From Marinobacter mangrovi (GTDB taxonomy: Bacteria > Pseudomonadota > Gammaproteobacteria > Pseudomonadales > Oleiphilaceae): a DNA stretch of 64,000 bases. The position numbers were made by a program, and so were the translations under genes. Of the stretch, positions 39,389 through 48,047 are shown piece after piece; the stretch's first letter is position 1, and every line of letters begins with the position of its first letter. The stretch covers positions 558,001-622,000 of the forward strand of contig NZ_JAERVO010000002.1 of the NCBI RefSeq assembly GCF_016798325.1, written 5' to 3'. The notes beneath the pieces were generated by a model. It saw only the letters and a program-made list of their open reading frames with translations, was not told the DNA's origin and ran no database searches.

Positions 39389-39700
39389 GTAGTTTTCTCC
39401 GTTGTTTAACAAACTCTACTGTCAATTCGCGCTCAGCGAATCGCTGATTATCTCTAAGCATAGAGCGGGCCAGTTTTTAAAAAAATTTAAAAAAGTTTAT
39501 GAATCAAGATCTTGTGGTTTTATGGCTGTCTAAGATTCAGGCTGTGCCTAAGGGGGTTCGCGTCACAATGTGACGAATATCGTCACTTGTGGATATGGGT
39601 TTATAGCGGGCTCTTGCTTTTCGTTCTGTATAGGGGCGATCTTGGTCGAGCTGGTGCAGGGGCTTCAATAAATATGATTGCCTCTCCCCGCTCCGCTGCG
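39389..39700. promoter_or_regulatory. pilA upstream region with candidate enhancer half-sites
   Basis: Apart from the sigma-54 promoter this region has a very AT-rich tract (about 39473-39510) and three alternating half-sites CGTCAC / GTGACG / CGTCAC at 39561-39586. These form two overlapping inverted repeats, about 115-140 bp upstream of the predicted start. That distance fits a sigma-54 activator (PilR-type) enhancer. No coding sequence is convincing before the IS. Confidence 0.45.
39457..39472 (-). promoter_or_regulatory. Sigma-54 (RpoN) promoter of pilA
   Basis: On the minus strand the sequence TGGCCCGCTCTATGCT matches the -24/-12 pattern TGGCAC-N5-TTGCW at all but two positions. GG and GC have the required spacing. 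The start would be about 12 bp downstream, roughly 58 nt before the pilA ATG. RpoN control of pilA is established in Pseudomonas aeruginosa. Confidence 0.7.
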
Positions 39701-39720
39701 AAGCACGACACTCCTCGCCC

Positions 39721-40524
39721 TCAAACGGAGGCCAGCTCAAAGGCCTCGGGGCTGACGCCTCCCAAGTGGGTATGACGTCGAAGCCGGTTATAAAACACTT
39801 CGATGTAGTCGAACACATCCGCCTTGGCCAGATCACGGGTTTTGTAGATCCGTTTGCGGATGCGTTCCTTTTTCAGGCTGCTGAAGAAGGACTCGGCTAC
39901 CGCATTATCCCAGCAGTTGCCTCGTCGACTCATACTGGGTTCGAGATTATGGGCGCGACAGAACCGATGCCAGTCATCGCTCCCATATTGTGAGCCTTGG
40001 TCGGAGTGAACCAGGACGGTCTCCTTCGGCCGACGCCGCCAAACGGCCATGAGTAGCGCATCTACCACCAGGCTGCGGTGCAGAGTGGGTTTCATTGACC
40101 AGCCCACCACGCGGCGCGAGAAGAGATCGACGACCACCGCCAGGTACAGCCACCCCTGCCAGGTCCGAAGGTAGGTGATATCAGTGACCCAGGACTTGTC
40201 GGGTCGCTCCACCGTAAACTCCCGCTGGAGCTTGTTCGGAGTCAGGATGGAGGGCCTGCCGGCGATGACTCGCGGGGCCTTGTAGCCTCGTAGCGCTTTG
40301 ATTTTATGTTCTTTCATCAACCGTGCGACTCGGTTCAGACCACAGGTTTCCCCGGCCTCTCTAAGGTCCAGAAAGACCCTGGGCGACCCGTAAACACCGG
40401 AGCTGCCCTGATAAGACGCCAGGATCTGGGCCAGCAGTCGCTGGTTATCAATGGCTCGGTCAGACAGTGGTTTGTGCAGCCATTGATAGAAACCGCTACG
40501 GGCCACCCGGAGCACTCGACACAT
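39721..40524 (-). CDS. IS3-family transposase OrfB (rve integrase domain)
   Basis: This is the catalytic part of the transposase. The 267-residue reading from the ATG at 40524 has a DDE triad at about D115 (VTDITYLRTW), D175 (LVHSDQGSQY) and E211 (AVAESFFSSLKKE), with the typical 35-residue spacing. The frame stays open upstream to the slippery site in orfA, adding about 29 residues typical of the family. OrfB is therefore normally made as an OrfAB fusion by a -1 frameshift. Confidence 0.92.
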   Translation of the reverse strand: MCRVLRVARSGFYQWLHKPLSDRAIDNQRLLAQILASYQGSSGVYGSPRVFLDLREAGETCGLNRVARLMKEHKIKALRGYKAPRVIAGRPSILTPNKLQREFTVERPDKSWVTDITYLRTWQGWLYLAVVVDLFSRRVVGWSMKPTLHRSLVVDALLMAVWRRRPKETVLVHSDQGSQYGSDDWHRFCRAHNLEPSMSRRGNCWDNAVAESFFSSLKKERIRKRIYKTRDLAKADVFDYIEVFYNRLRRHTHLGGVSPEAFELASV

Positions 40525-40571
40525 GGTTTTGGTGCTGAATTCGCGTCGGTGATCGTTGATGAATCGGTACT

Positions 40572-40856
40572 TTACTCGGGCTCTCTGGCAAAGTACCGAG
40601 CGGCCTTTTTTAGGATATCGCGCTCTTCTTCAATTCGACGCATTTGGGCGCGCAGCCTGAGGATCTCACTCTTGGCTTCAACCAGCTCGGCAGCCTGCTG
40701 ATCAGACTTATCCGGCTTTACCGCTTTAACCCATTTGTAGAGACTGTGAGCGGAGACTCCAAGTCGTTGCGATACTTCCGATACGGTATAGCCTCGCTCC
40801 AGTACTTACCGGACCGCTTCATCCTTAAATTCTGGGGTGTAACGTTGGCTGCTCAT
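40572..40856 (-). pseudogene. IS3-family OrfA with an in-frame stop codon
   Basis: From the ATG at 40856 the reading is MSSQRYTPEFKDEAVR, then a TAA at codon 17 (40806-40808), then VLERGYTVSEVSQRLGVSAH and the helix-turn-helix/leucine-zipper rest of OrfA, ending at 40572. Intact relatives have a Gln codon here, so a single CAA to TAA change is the simplest cause. The AGGAGG-like ribosome site upstream of the ATG is intact. Without read-through or restart, neither OrfA nor OrfAB would be made. Confidence 0.85.
40605..40611 (-). other. Programmed -1 frameshift slippery heptamer A AAA AAG
   Basis: On the minus strand A6G lies in the orfA frame as A-AAA-AAG. A -1 slip joins it to the orfB frame, which is open from here to 39721. 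This is the standard IS3 mechanism for making the OrfAB transposase. Confidence 0.75.
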
Positions 40857-41065
40857 GGCAATCCTCCTATGCTCTAATCATAGGCTAGGAGTGTCCACTA
40901 CACCGGGGGAAGTCCAGCCTCTTTTTAGGAATGTCCGCAGTAACGGGGTAGAACCCGTGTTGCGGTTTTATGGGTAAAGGTCAACCCGAAAATAGCGGTT
41001 AGTATTTTTCCGCCTTTGAGGTAAGGTGTCCGTCATTTGACACTTGTGCAGAGGTCTATCGAGGT
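40857..41065. other. IS right flank and leader of the polysaccharide locus
   Basis: Past the IS end (about 40902) a second, similar motif occurs at 40926-40953: TAGGAATGTCCGCAGTAACG, close to the IS end TAGGAGTGTCCACTACAC. It could be a remnant of another IS end. No promoter for wzz is clear, and no true JUMPstart/ops element was found. Confidence 0.35.
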
Positions 41066-42178
41066 ATGTCGCCTACGGACGTTGAAAAGGATCAGAGTGA
41101 TCGGGAAATCGATTTGAGAGACTTGGCCATTATCTTGATCGAGGGGTGGCGTTGGATTTTGGGCGCGATCTTGATCGCAGTGATTCTTGGGGGTGTTTAT
41201 AAATTAGCGCAGAAGCCTGTTCTCCAGACTCAATTTCAAGCCGTGCCCGCCACGGAAGGAAATTTCTCAAGCTTCAATATTCTGGGTGGGTTCTCAGTGG
41301 ACCCTGAGGATGTTTACCAGACGTTGGCTATTCAGCTTTCTAGCGCCCAGAATTTCAAAGCATTTGTAGAGAATGGTTCCGCAGATGTTCCCTTCAAAGA
41401 AGGGGATGATGTCGAGGCTGTTTTCAATAAGCGATTTTCATTTGATGGCGTAGCTGTTCAACGCGCCCGGGATATGAATCTGGTTGTCCAGTACAAATTT
41501 CCCGAAGGTGAGGGCGGTGAAGAGCTGCTTCAAAGCTATCTTGATTTCTCTGCCAAGCGTGCTTTGACCAGTCTTGGTGAGCAGTTTGCGAATGAAACGC
41601 AATCTGAAATCGATAGTCTCGAAACGAAATTACGGCTTGAGAGATCTAAGTTAGAGAAAGTCCGAGAGGATCGCCTCTTTGAGCTCAATCAGGCGATCAA
41701 AGTGGCGCGCAAACTGGGGCTCGAAAAGCCGTCTGTTCAGGTCTGGGTCGGCCAATCAGCGGCATCCGCCGGCGCAGAGCAGTCCGGTAGCTCATTCGGC
41801 ATGTATCCGCCCCTCTACTTTTTGGGCTATCGGGCACTGGAGGCAAATCGCGATGTTATCAAAGACGATATCAGCGCAGGATTGAATAGTGCTCAAACAC
41901 GGGAAATCGAGCAGCAAGTTGCCGAGCGTCGAGAGGTACTTGAGCTCATTAGCAGCGGCAAGATGTTGAATAGCGCCAGCGCTTCGGATCACAAGGCCGT
42001 TTCCAATCTTGTAGACGTTGTCGAGTCTCCGTCTTCCGGGCGAACGTTGGGCATGGGTGTGATAAAGACTCTGGTCGTTTGTGCCTTTTTGGGGGGAGTG
42101 CTGGGCGTGATACTGGTGTTCGGCGTGCGGTTTGGAAAGGGCGTTCTGCGCTACCGGCAGCAGAGTGACGCGGACTAG
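41066..42178 (+). CDS. wzz: Wzz-type polysaccharide chain-length determinant
   Basis: Wzz co-polymerase proteins set the chain length of Wzy-made O-antigen or capsule in the inner membrane. The 370-residue product has an N-terminal cytoplasmic stretch EIDLRDLAIILIEGWRW, TM1 at about 30-48, and a large periplasmic coiled-coil region. TM2 is at about 335-356, after SPSSGRTLGMGVIK. It opens the polysaccharide cluster just past the IS. The size is that of a long Wzz. Confidence 0.86.
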   Translation: MSPTDVEKDQSDREIDLRDLAIILIEGWRWILGAILIAVILGGVYKLAQKPVLQTQFQAVPATEGNFSSFNILGGFSVDPEDVYQTLAIQLSSAQNFKAFVENGSADVPFKEGDDVEAVFNKRFSFDGVAVQRARDMNLVVQYKFPEGEGGEELLQSYLDFSAKRALTSLGEQFANETQSEIDSLETKLRLERSKLEKVREDRLFELNQAIKVARKLGLEKPSVQVWVGQSAASAGAEQSGSSFGMYPPLYFLGYRALEANRDVIKDDISAGLNSAQTREIEQQVAERREVLELISSGKMLNSASASDHKAVSNLVDVVESPSSGRTLGMGVIKTLVVCAFLGGVLGVILVFGVRFGKGVLRYRQQSDAD

Positions 42179-42531
42179 CGGGTTCTCGGCCAGAGAAAGA
42201 GTGGCTTGGAATGAATGACGTCGCCCGGAGGCCTAGGTACAATCGGCGCCCCGGGGCGTTGGAATGCGGAGTATCGTCACCTGCTGTAATGGGCGAGTTT
42301 CGATTCGCAGAGTTCTTCAGCGCAGATGTTTGGCCTGGAGGTGCTCAAGCGGCATGACGACTCCCGGAGTCCAAGCCACCATGCCAAATTGATTGAGTAA
42401 GCATTGTGTATGATTTTGCCCGCCGTTGAGTTGGATGCCGGAAATGGTTTTGCCGGCCATTTGATAGGTCATGGCTGAGTGGCAAGGTGACTTCATGACC
42501 GTTTTGAATATCTAGGCGGAGCTTCCTACCT
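42179..42531. other. Gene-free gap between wzz and wzx
   Basis: In these 353 bp I find no convincing gene. A small inverted repeat GCCGG ... CCGGC occurs around 42435-42460. It could hold a secondary promoter for the cluster, but no hexamers are clear. Confidence 0.3.
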
Positions 42532-43941
42532 ATGGGCTTCAAGGGCTCCTACAGTAAAGCAACATTGATTTCGATGGGGGCTTTGGCGGCGCAAGTTGGA
42601 TTTGGCTTGCTGGCAATCGCTATCCTCGCGAAATTCTTACCCAAAGCACAGTTCGGCAACTTCATTATTGCGCTGACAGCGACACAGCTTGCGGCCAGTG
42701 TGCTTTCGACAAGTACCGAGAGGGCGGCCCTGTTTGTTATGTCCAGACAGGGCAAGGGCGTGCGTCCTGAAGAAAAAAGCGCGCTTATTGTCATCGCAGG
42801 GCTGACCGGTGCAGTCGGAACTCTGGTATGTCTTCTGGTTTCGATGGTCATCGGTGACTTTGGGGCTGAGGCCGTTGCGGGTTGGGTTGCCTGGCTATCC
42901 CCCCTGATGTTCGCAACCTGTTTCAGGGCTACGATAAACGCCTGCCTGAGGGCCTCCCTCCGCACGACAACCTTTGCCCTGCTGGAATATGCGATGCCAG
43001 CAACGATACGGGTTGCTGGACTTCTCGTTGTCGTTCTAATGAATACTTCGGCGACAACCCCGCTGGTATCTACGGTGTTTGTCGTGTCCGCCTTGCTGCC
43101 GGCGTTCCTGGGCCTGGCTGCCTTGCTCCCGACCTTGGGAATGCCACAGGCAATACGGCAGAGAGGGTTGGTTCGATATGGACTGACGGTCATGATGACC
43201 AAACTTACGTCTGAGCCCAACAAAACACTTGATGTTGTTCTCGTCGGTGCCTTGACGTCTCCTGTGGTTGCCGCTGACTACGGGTTGGCTTCTCGATTAA
43301 CTAATGCGCTGTCATTGGTGAAGCAGGCTCTAGATACGCTGCTGGTGCCGAGGATTGGGCGGCTACACGCGGCAGGCAATAAGCCGCAGCTATTGAAAGA
43401 ATATGCGTTGGCTCGTGATGCGGGGCTTGCTGCGTTGTTGGTGGCGAGCCTGTGTTTCTGCATAGTCGGAAGGCCTCTCCTGCTTTACCTGGGGGATTAC
43501 CAGGATGCTTATGCCCTTGTCCTGATGCTGTTGGCGGGCTCTGTTCTCCGGGTTGGTGTGGGTTCAACAGGCAACTACCTGAATATGATCGGCAGGCCTG
43601 GGATGAATCTTGTTGCGACGGGGCTGGGCGTCGGCACGTTAGTTGTATCATCATCGCTTTTTATCCCTGCAATGGGTGCGGAAGGTGGCGCGTTTGCCGT
43701 CATTCTCTCCCAGTTGGTGATGAATGGTTGCGCTTTGATTATTGCCAAGCGTGTCGACCATGTTCTGCTCGTTACACCGGTAACCCTCTCAATTCTGATT
43801 GCGTCGACGGTGGCATTAATAGCGTTGGCGTTCGGCTTGGTGCCTGCCTGGCTCTCTTCAGTGCTGCTAGCTTTCCTGGTGCTGGTTCTTTTGAACAGGC
43901 ATTTCAGTCTTCCTTTCAAAGTCAACGGAGCGAATACGTGA
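42532..43941 (+). CDS. wzx: Wzx-type polysaccharide flippase
   Basis: The 469-residue, highly hydrophobic protein has about 12-14 membrane segments and the typical flippase start SMGALAAQVGFGLLAIAILA followed by KFLPKAQFGNF. MOP/PST-family proteins flip undecaprenyl-linked oligosaccharide units to the periplasm. It ends with GTGA overlap into the sulfotransferase gene. Substrate specificity cannot be read. Confidence 0.83.
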   Translation: MGFKGSYSKATLISMGALAAQVGFGLLAIAILAKFLPKAQFGNFIIALTATQLAASVLSTSTERAALFVMSRQGKGVRPEEKSALIVIAGLTGAVGTLVCLLVSMVIGDFGAEAVAGWVAWLSPLMFATCFRATINACLRASLRTTTFALLEYAMPATIRVAGLLVVVLMNTSATTPLVSTVFVVSALLPAFLGLAALLPTLGMPQAIRQRGLVRYGLTVMMTKLTSEPNKTLDVVLVGALTSPVVAADYGLASRLTNALSLVKQALDTLLVPRIGRLHAAGNKPQLLKEYALARDAGLAALLVASLCFCIVGRPLLLYLGDYQDAYALVLMLLAGSVLRVGVGSTGNYLNMIGRPGMNLVATGLGVGTLVVSSSLFIPAMGAEGGAFAVILSQLVMNGCALIIAKRVDHVLLVTPVTLSILIASTVALIALAFGLVPAWLSSVLLAFLVLVLLNRHFSLPFKVNGANT

Positions 43942-44786
43942 CAAAAAAAGTGGATCTCATACACATCGGGCCGCAGAAGTCAGGCACTACATGGTTATAC
44001 GAGTGTCTGAAAGAGCATCCGGGTTGCCAGGTATCGAAGCGGGATACCGTCCATTACTTCGATATTTATTATTCGCAGGGTGAGAGTTGGCTTGAGCAGC
44101 ACTATGAAGGGAGTGGTGAAGGGCAACTGAGAATTGACATGACCCCGTCCTATTTACGGGATGGCAAGGCCCTGGAGCGGATTGCTGAATACAATCCGTC
44201 GAAGGGTATTGCTTTGTGTTTGCGTGATCCTATCGAGCGGGCTTTTTCCCATTACTGGCACGAAAAAAAGAAGCAGAGATTCAACTACTCGTTCAAGGAA
44301 GTTGTTGAAAACTACGATTTATGGTCAAGCTGGGTTAAGCCGGGGCTATATGCGCAAAAGATTAAGCGTTGTTTTGATTTAGTCGGAAGGGATCGGGTAC
44401 TGGTTCAGTTTTTCGATGATTTGAAAAGTAATCCAGAAGGCTTCTTTTCTGAATTTTGCGAGTTTTCTGGATTGGATGAAGGATTCAAACCTTCGGTATT
44501 AGAGAAAAAAATTAATTCTGCTTCTCCTCAGCTTTCTTCTGAAGCGCGACACAGGCGGGCCGGTGCTCGAAAGGCACTTGAAAATGCGGGTCTTTTGAAG
44601 TTTGCTCAAAGAGTCAAGCCAGCTTTAGAGTTTATTCCTGGGGTTGGCCTAAAAGCTGGTAATGTTGAAAAGCTCTCTGATGAAGACCAAAGCTTTGTTG
44701 CTTTTCTTTACGGGCTAATCGAGAGTGAGGTCAAGGAGTTAGAGGAATTGACAAACAGAGATCTATCTTCTTGGTCAAGAAGATGA
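43938..44786 (+). CDS. PAPS-dependent sulfotransferase-domain protein
   Basis: The 282-residue product has a clear P-loop for PAPS 5'-phosphosulfate, GPQKSGTTWL (about residues 11-20), and the 3'-phosphate motif CLRDPIERAFSHYW. Such enzymes move sulfate from PAPS to a hydroxyl or amine of a glycan or small molecule. The start is GTG at 43938, inside the wzx stop (GTGA). The long open frame upstream is out of the gene. Position inside the locus, with cysC downstream, points to sulfation of the repeat unit or its precursor. Confidence 0.88.
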   Translation: MTKKVDLIHIGPQKSGTTWLYECLKEHPGCQVSKRDTVHYFDIYYSQGESWLEQHYEGSGEGQLRIDMTPSYLRDGKALERIAEYNPSKGIALCLRDPIERAFSHYWHEKKKQRFNYSFKEVVENYDLWSSWVKPGLYAQKIKRCFDLVGRDRVLVQFFDDLKSNPEGFFSEFCEFSGLDEGFKPSVLEKKINSASPQLSSEARHRRAGARKALENAGLLKFAQRVKPALEFIPGVGLKAGNVEKLSDEDQSFVAFLYGLIESEVKELEELTNRDLSSWSRR

Positions 44787-44859
44787 AGTAAACACGGTCA
44801 TGTTGAATGGCCATGGAGATAAAGCAAGCGAATAGTTCTATTTAACTCAAGGAAACGGT

Positions 44860-46299
44860 GTGCAAATTCCTAAACTTTCAAAGTATCAAGCATTTTTGAT
44901 GCTGCTTTTATTATTGGGGTTGCAGTCGCTAGCTTTGATTTCTGTGGTATTGCCGCTGTCGACAAGTCAAGATTCATGGTTCCTTATAGCATTTGTTACG
45001 TCGCTTACCATGGTAGGTGCGGGAACAGTTCTGGCTTGGCGGCAGCGAGATTATTTTGATGCGATGGTTCTGGTTTACTTGGCTTTTGTAGCCTTTCATG
45101 GAGGGCAGATATTTTTAGTTGCGACAATTGGTTTGCCAAAGAACGAAGTCTTTCTTGATGGCTATTTTAATTTCAGAGATTGTCTTTGGCTCGTGCTTCT
45201 TGTCGGCTACTCTTCTATTGCTCTTGCTTTCGGAATGGTTTTGGCAAGTTCTTCATCGCCTAAGATGGAGCTCCCTGTTGAACGGCTGAGTCGTTATGAA
45301 AGTAATCTCAAAGGAATGGGTGTTTTCCTCCTATTCCTAAGCTCTGCCTTTTTTATTAAGGAATCATATATATATGCTCAGAATTTGGCAGAGGGGGGGC
45401 GTTACGGTGTTTTCGGTGGTGGCGATAGAGTTGGGGTGGAAGCAACAGGGAAGATACTGTTTCACGCATTTCCGGTAAGTGGACTTCTTTTAATTGCAGG
45501 TGCCGGACGGTCAAAATTTTTCTTAGTCACCGGTATACTGGTTTGTGCGATTAATTTTTACTTTCACTTGTATCTAGGAAACCGTGGTTACGCTTTTATG
45601 CCGGTTCTGGCGTCAGTGTGGCTTATTGATCGGATTCATTGGCGTTTTTCAAGGATGTGGTTAGCCCCCCTTGGGGCATCGGTTTTATTTGTAGTTTTCC
45701 CTGTTATTCGAGTGTTGCGCTCGAGCCCTGATGGCAAGGGTTTTCTCCAGTTGTTGACTCAGGTTGATTTTTTATCGTTGGCTCGTGAATCTTTGTTTGA
45801 GTTGGGAAGTCAACTTCGAGTGGTCGGCTGGGTACCTGATTTAATTAGCATTCATGGTTTTCAGTTTGGTGAGACCTACATTAGGGCCATTTCTACTGTT
45901 ATTCCGAATTTGTTTTGGAAGGTGCATTGGGGTGTCCAAGGTGTAATGCTAAGGGATGACATCAAAGATTATGTTCGAGCTGATGTACTTGGGTGGGATA
46001 AACAGATGGGTTGGGGAGGATCGATTTTAGGTGAAGCCGTTTTGAATTTTGGGGTCATTTGCTCTGTGTTTATGATGGTTTTTATTGGATATGCGTTGAG
46101 CAGGTTCCATCGGTGGTCTCTAAATAGTAATAATCCAGCAAAGATGTTTGTGTTCGCGGTATTAGTTGCAAATATATTCATGTCTATACGTGGCGAAATG
46201 CATCAACTTGTTCGTCCGGTCATATGGTTTGGCGTCTTGCCTTACTTGGCCATTATTGTGTTGCCGGCAATTAGATTTCGGCACAGCAGTATAAAATGA
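44860..46299 (+). CDS. Candidate O-antigen/capsule polymerase Wzy
   Basis: The 479-residue integral membrane protein has at least ten hydrophobic segments and one larger loop (about residues 295-390). It has no other recognisable domain. Size, topology and position between Wzx and glycosyltransferases fit Wzy, whose sequences are poorly conserved. The start is a GTG 9 nt after AAGGAA. This is the most AT-rich gene in the window. It overlaps the next gene by ATGA. Confidence 0.65.
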   Translation: MQIPKLSKYQAFLMLLLLLGLQSLALISVVLPLSTSQDSWFLIAFVTSLTMVGAGTVLAWRQRDYFDAMVLVYLAFVAFHGGQIFLVATIGLPKNEVFLDGYFNFRDCLWLVLLVGYSSIALAFGMVLASSSSPKMELPVERLSRYESNLKGMGVFLLFLSSAFFIKESYIYAQNLAEGGRYGVFGGGDRVGVEATGKILFHAFPVSGLLLIAGAGRSKFFLVTGILVCAINFYFHLYLGNRGYAFMPVLASVWLIDRIHWRFSRMWLAPLGASVLFVVFPVIRVLRSSPDGKGFLQLLTQVDFLSLARESLFELGSQLRVVGWVPDLISIHGFQFGETYIRAISTVIPNLFWKVHWGVQGVMLRDDIKDYVRADVLGWDKQMGWGGSILGEAVLNFGVICSVFMMVFIGYALSRFHRWSLNSNNPAKMFVFAVLVANIFMSIRGEMHQLVRPVIWFGVLPYLAIIVLPAIRFRHSSIK

Positions 46300-47153
46300 G
46301 TCTTCTTCCAATGACTGAATCGCCCCAAATTAGCGTGATTGTCCCATGCTATAACTCTGCCGATACTATTTTGCGCTCATTGCAGAGTGCCCTTTCCCAG
46401 CGGGGGGTTACTGTTGAGGTTGTTGTCGTGGATGATGGATCGTCCGATGGAACAGCGGAAATCCTCAAAGAAATAAATGATGACCGACTGCGATACGTGT
46501 TTCAGCAGAACTCGGGGCCTTCGGTAGCTCGGAACAAAGGCGTTTCGGCCTCTTCCGGTGATTATGTGGCTTTTCTTGATGCGGATGATGAGTGGCATCA
46601 ACACAAGCTCTTGAAGCAATTTGAGTATATGAGCCAACATGATTTGGTTGCGTCCATATGCGATGTTGAGGAGCAGGTGCCGGGGTCTCCGGCGACAGTT
46701 TACAGGAAGCCCCAGCTACGGGATAAACGTGAGGAAGAGATCGTAGATTTGATTTACCGCGGAAAGGTGACGCGTAATACGCCGACAATGATGATTAAAA
46801 GGTCGGCCTTTACAAATGTCAGCGGGTTTGATGAATCACTTCGAAATCGCGAAGATCACCACCTTTTATGTAAGCTTGCTTCAGTTGGGAGAATGGGCAC
46901 GTTGCCCGAACCCTTAACGATCCGGCATGTGGTGATGTCAAGCTACAGTCGTTCGTACAATGCGCTCAGATATTACTCAGATACGCTTCTTTTCCATAAA
47001 AAAATGCACACGACGTTTCCGTACCTTGATGTGGTTTCGGGAGTTCGGCGCACAAAGGTTCAATCCGTCAAGAGGGCACTAAGGTCGTATTCGATCAGCT
47101 CGGTGCTAAAAATAGTGTTTGATCGAACGTGGAAGAAAGTGATTGAACTCTAG
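46296..47153 (+). CDS. GT2-family glycosyltransferase
   Basis: The 285-residue product has the GT-A fold opening ISVIVPCYNSADTILRSLQS, VVVDDGSSDGT (nucleotide-sugar binding) and the DXD-like FLDADDEWH. It should add one sugar to the undecaprenyl-linked repeat unit on the cytoplasmic side of the membrane. Donor and acceptor are not predictable. It is coupled to the wzy candidate by a 4-bp overlap. Confidence 0.9.
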   Translation: MSLLPMTESPQISVIVPCYNSADTILRSLQSALSQRGVTVEVVVVDDGSSDGTAEILKEINDDRLRYVFQQNSGPSVARNKGVSASSGDYVAFLDADDEWHQHKLLKQFEYMSQHDLVASICDVEEQVPGSPATVYRKPQLRDKREEEIVDLIYRGKVTRNTPTMMIKRSAFTNVSGFDESLRNREDHHLLCKLASVGRMGTLPEPLTIRHVVMSSYSRSYNALRYYSDTLLFHKKMHTTFPYLDVVSGVRRTKVQSVKRALRSYSISSVLKIVFDRTWKKVIEL

Positions 47154-47226
47154 GATGACCTATTTAGTATGGAGTGAATCCAGAGTCATTCGATGCAAGT
47201 GTGACTCTCCGGTAGAGTGATCATTT

Positions 47227-48033
47227 ATGTATATTTTTTATGGGCATCGAGTGCTGCCTGACAAACAGGCCGTTAACGTGCAGGGGCCTGATAGCGGCAA
47301 TGTCATTTCCGTCTCCAATCTGGAGCGTCTGTTGGATCGGCTGACTGACTACAAGTGCGTTTCCGTAGATGAGTTGGGTGATATGCGCGATGTCGCGGAT
47401 GATCGCTGTTATGCGCTGACTTTTGATGATGGCTTTAAGGACAACCTTGACGTCCTGTTGCCTATTCTGAAGGAGAGAGGGTTACAGGCGACATATTTTG
47501 TGGCAACCCGATTCCTGCAGGGTGAAATCCCGTTTGAGTACGATCTGTGGCAGCGTGTTTCTCACAATGGCGATAGTGACGACGACTACCGAACCGTTCG
47601 GCTACAGATGAAAACCGGGAATTACGCCACGCGTCAGGCTGGCATGAATGAGAAATATCCCCAGAGTGACAGTAACCGGACTAGTGAACGACTTATGCTG
47701 AGTCGGGATGAGCTCGTTGAGCTGTCGCGAGAGTCGATGCTGTCAATCGGCTCTCATTCGCACAGTCACCTGGTGCTTTCCAGGCAGTTGCCCTGGGTTG
47801 CCTTTAATGAGTTAAGTTACTCGAAGCGTGCGATGGAGTCTTGGATCGGACGGCGCATTGAGCACTTTGCCTATCCCTATGGAGCGCGATCTTTTTGGAC
47901 AGACTGGTTGGCCAGGTTGGCCGGCTACAGGTCAATTTTCAGTACGGAGGCCAAGCGCGCTCAAAGATTCCAGTTCTGTATGCCGCGAATTCCCCTTGAA
48001 CGCGCCCATGCCGCGTTGGATCTCGAACTTTAA
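47227..48033 (+). CDS. Polysaccharide deacetylase (NodB/CE4) domain protein
   Basis: The 268-residue product has motif 1 TFDDG (Asp near 67-68), motif 2 SHSHSHLVLS (metal-binding His) and motif 3 FAYPYG. These are the core of the NodB carbohydrate esterase 4 family, which removes N- or O-acetyl groups from glycans. There is no signal peptide, so it may act in the cytoplasm on a lipid-linked intermediate. A 73-bp gap precedes it. Confidence 0.85.
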   Translation: MYIFYGHRVLPDKQAVNVQGPDSGNVISVSNLERLLDRLTDYKCVSVDELGDMRDVADDRCYALTFDDGFKDNLDVLLPILKERGLQATYFVATRFLQGEIPFEYDLWQRVSHNGDSDDDYRTVRLQMKTGNYATRQAGMNEKYPQSDSNRTSERLMLSRDELVELSRESMLSIGSHSHSHLVLSRQLPWVAFNELSYSKRAMESWIGRRIEHFAYPYGARSFWTDWLARLAGYRSIFSTEAKRAQRFQFCMPRIPLERAHAALDLEL

Positions 48034-48047
48034 GCCGCCACTATTTT

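Larger units (their letters stand above)
39701..40902 (-). mobile_element. IS3-family insertion sequence with disrupted orfA
   Basis: A two-gene IS3-type element with overlapping orfA and orfB lies between pilA and the polysaccharide locus. Candidate ends share the inner block GACACTCCT-N-GCC: near 39701-39720 on the left, and, as its reverse complement, near 40882-40902 on the right. The outermost bases do not match well and no flanking direct repeat was seen, so the exact borders are uncertain. A nonsense codon in orfA suggests the copy is defective. Confidence 0.8.

Noticed and set aside
40994-41004. JUMPstart/ops-like GCGGTTAG ahead of wzz
   Set aside because: It has an extra base relative to the GGCGGTAG core and no surrounding JUMPstart sequence.
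41010-41045. GTGTC ... GACAC inverted repeat just before wzz
   Set aside because: The arms are only 5 bp, which is expected by chance at this length; no promoter alignment supports it.
43452-43937. Upstream extension of the first sulfotransferase reading frame
   Set aside because: This part lies inside wzx in another frame and is Cys/Gly/Arg-rich noise. The GTG at 43938 gives a normal start with GTGA coupling.
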